From assembly GCF_000155475.1 (NCBI RefSeq), contig NZ_DS990391.1, positions 180,394-244,393 of the forward strand: 64,000 bases of DNA, in the 5' to 3' direction. The position numbers and the translations under genes were made by a program. Position 1 is the first letter of the stretch, and each line of letters opens with the position of its first letter. Shown piece after piece: positions 62,977-64,000 of this stretch. The notes under the pieces are model-generated. The model saw only the letters and a list, made by a program, of their open reading frames with translations. It had not been told where the DNA came from and searched no databases. Source of the stretch: Helicobacter cinaedi CCUG 18818 = ATCC BAA-847 (lineage in GTDB: Bacteria > Campylobacterota > Campylobacteria > Campylobacterales > Helicobacteraceae).

Positions 62977-64000
62977 TTATTTAAAGTAGTTTTTCACAAG
63001 CTCCTTATCATAATCTTTGCGATATTCATCATTTCCTACAACCCTTGGACGCGTTTGCAAAAACTCGTTATCACTCAAAATACTCCGCTTTTTATCATAG
63101 TCTTTTATCTCAATGCCTAACATATCTAAAACACTATGCAACAAATCATCATTCATATAGCGTTGATTTTGTGCTTTTTGCAATCGCTTATAAAGCTCTG
63201 GGTGCTTATCAATAAACGCATCGCTTACATAAATAATAAATGGAATCTCCACTATAAAACGCGACATTTTGGAATTACTATGTCCAGCAAAATCTCCATT
63301 CTCATACACCTCTTCTCCGTGATCGCTAAAATACAGCACTAAAGAATCTGAATATTCAAAGCGTTTAATAATCTCTCGTAGCACAAAATCCCCATACAAA
63401 ACACTATTAAGATAAGCAGCCATTTTATTTTTATCGCCAAAATCCTGCCCTATATCCTTTGGACTAAAAATATCAAACTCCTTTGGATAGCGACTTTCAT
63501 ATCGATCGTGGCTCCCCATAAGATGCAGGGCAAAAAACCGCAAAGGCTCATTGTGGGATTTAGAATCCACCAAACTAAATTGTTGAGATTCTAACGGGGG
63601 GGGGGGCAATACATTGTATTGCTTAAGATAAGTATCAAGCACTCCTAGTAGCTCCTCATCAAACCTTGTTAAATCAAAACTATCGCCACAATTTAAGTAT
63701 TTCACCTCATCCGCCCTATTTAAAATTGTCGCTACACCATTGCCAAAAAAGCTCACTGCCTCTTGATTTGAAATAATCGTGGTATGATAACCCCCAAGAC
63801 GCATAGCATCAATGAGATTTAAATGCTCATACCATTGCGAATTTTGAGCATTTTCCTGATTTGCAAAGGTTAGCACTTGCGTGAGACTTTCATAGGTTGA
63901 GCCTTGAGATGAAATCACATCATTAAAAGCAAATAGATTCTGTGGTTTTTGCTGCTTCAAACTCCATAAAAGCGGGGTAGTCGGCAGCTCATAACCATAC
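62977..64000 (-). CDS. Phosphoethanolamine transferase-like sulfatase-fold enzyme (N-terminus beyond window)
   Basis: The frame is open from the right edge: YGYELPTTPLLWSL, NLFAFNDVISSQGSTYESLT (catalytic Thr region of the EptA/CptA family), then FALHLMGSHDRYESRYPKEF, FSDHGEEVYENGDFAGHSNS (metal-binding DH and H) and the normal end. These enzymes put phosphoethanolamine on lipid A, LOS core or, in related bacteria, flagellar rod protein. A C11 tract encodes PPPP in the middle, so the gene is in frame (ON) here. The N-terminal membrane domain lies outside the window. Confidence 0.87.
   Translation of the reverse strand, partial: YGYELPTTPLLWSLKQQKPQNLFAFNDVISSQGSTYESLTQVLTFANQENAQNSQWYEHLNLIDAMRLGGYHTTIISNQEAVSFFGNGVATILNRADEVKYLNCGDSFDLTRFDEELLGVLDTYLKQYNVLPPPPLESQQFSLVDSKSHNEPLRFFALHLMGSHDRYESRYPKEFDIFSPKDIGQDFGDKNKMAAYLNSVLYGDFVLREIIKRFEYSDSLVLYFSDHGEEVYENGDFAGHSNSKMSRFIVEIPFIIYVSDAFIDKHPELYKRLQKAQNQRYMNDDLLHSVLDMLGIEIKDYDKKRSILSDNEFLQTRPRVVGNDEYRKDYDKELVKNYFK
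63596..63606 (-). repeat. Poly-G/C tract (11) in the phosphoethanolamine transferase gene
   Basis: Eleven C on the coding strand coding for four prolines in YNVLPPPPLESQQ. Gain or loss of one base would truncate the enzyme before its metal-binding site. Confidence 0.85.

Noticed and set aside
1..64000. tRNA, rRNA or CRISPR array
   Set aside because: No cloverleaf-like or rRNA sequence and no regularly spaced identical repeats were seen on either strand; the 50810-51130 repeats are degenerate with irregular spacing.

Overview
The window is low-GC, gene-dense DNA that I read as the chromosome of a Helicobacter species, probably enterohepatic. Several neighbour pairs match what I recall of H. 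pylori gene order: fapA-like/ruvA next to murJ/cysS, ribF-tlyA-lipoprotein-pyrB, and cdsA-dxr. Further support comes from lgt beside a small conserved protein, from G/C homopolymer contingency tracts, and from the abundance of AGATTCT/AGAATCT throughout the chromosomal part.

1-25720 is ordinary chromosome. It holds two chemotaxis receptors (one with a CxxCH haem motif in its sensor domain), ruvB-panB-SMR pair-lgt, ruvA, a FapA-like protein, murJ-cysS, ribF-tlyA, pyrB, an outer-membrane porin, cdsA-dxr, an M20 amidohydrolase and a phase-variable TonB-dependent receptor (G12, OFF). Between pyrB and the porin is a compact locus built like a type I toxin-antitoxin system: a 23-aa hydrophobic peptide on the minus strand and a promoter for an antisense RNA inside its ORF on the plus strand.

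About 25995-51549 (25.5 kb) is a decayed prophage, close in size and content to the small H. pylori podovirus-like phages as I remember them. It carries an internally deleted tyrosine integrase, DnaB-like and replication-initiator pseudogenes, a primase fragment fused to an unrelated sequence, small DNA-binding proteins, structural genes and a split portal gene. Then comes an 11-kb shattered large polyvalent protein gene with ParB-like, barnase/EndoU/colicin-E5-like and ADP-ribosyltransferase-like modules. An apparently intact Panacea gene with a small overlapping partner sits inside that gene. An imperfect 22-bp direct repeat (20/22) brackets the element.

The most striking content is a set of features too short for normal gene calling. 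Four minus-strand peptide loci (30485, 32275, 34950, 37292) each have a strong ribosome-binding site and a -10 box, and three have a 5' hairpin. Two of them, like the chromosomal one, have a plus-strand TATAAT inside the ORF. Three encode related cationic peptides resembling the AapA toxins of AapA/IsoA systems. Separately, three copies of a double-stem RNA motif with compensatory base changes lie in the leaders of three phage gene blocks.

51697-64000 is chromosome again: msrA; a selenocysteine operon (selA, selB, a NifS-like protein without its PLP lysine, moeA); a universal stress protein; a TraF/OmpP1-like outer-membrane protein; a double-domain glycosyltransferase; a frameshifted phase-variable glycosyltransferase; and the C-terminal part of a phosphoethanolamine transferase (C11 tract, in frame). 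Apart from the selenium genes, this end is devoted to the cell surface.
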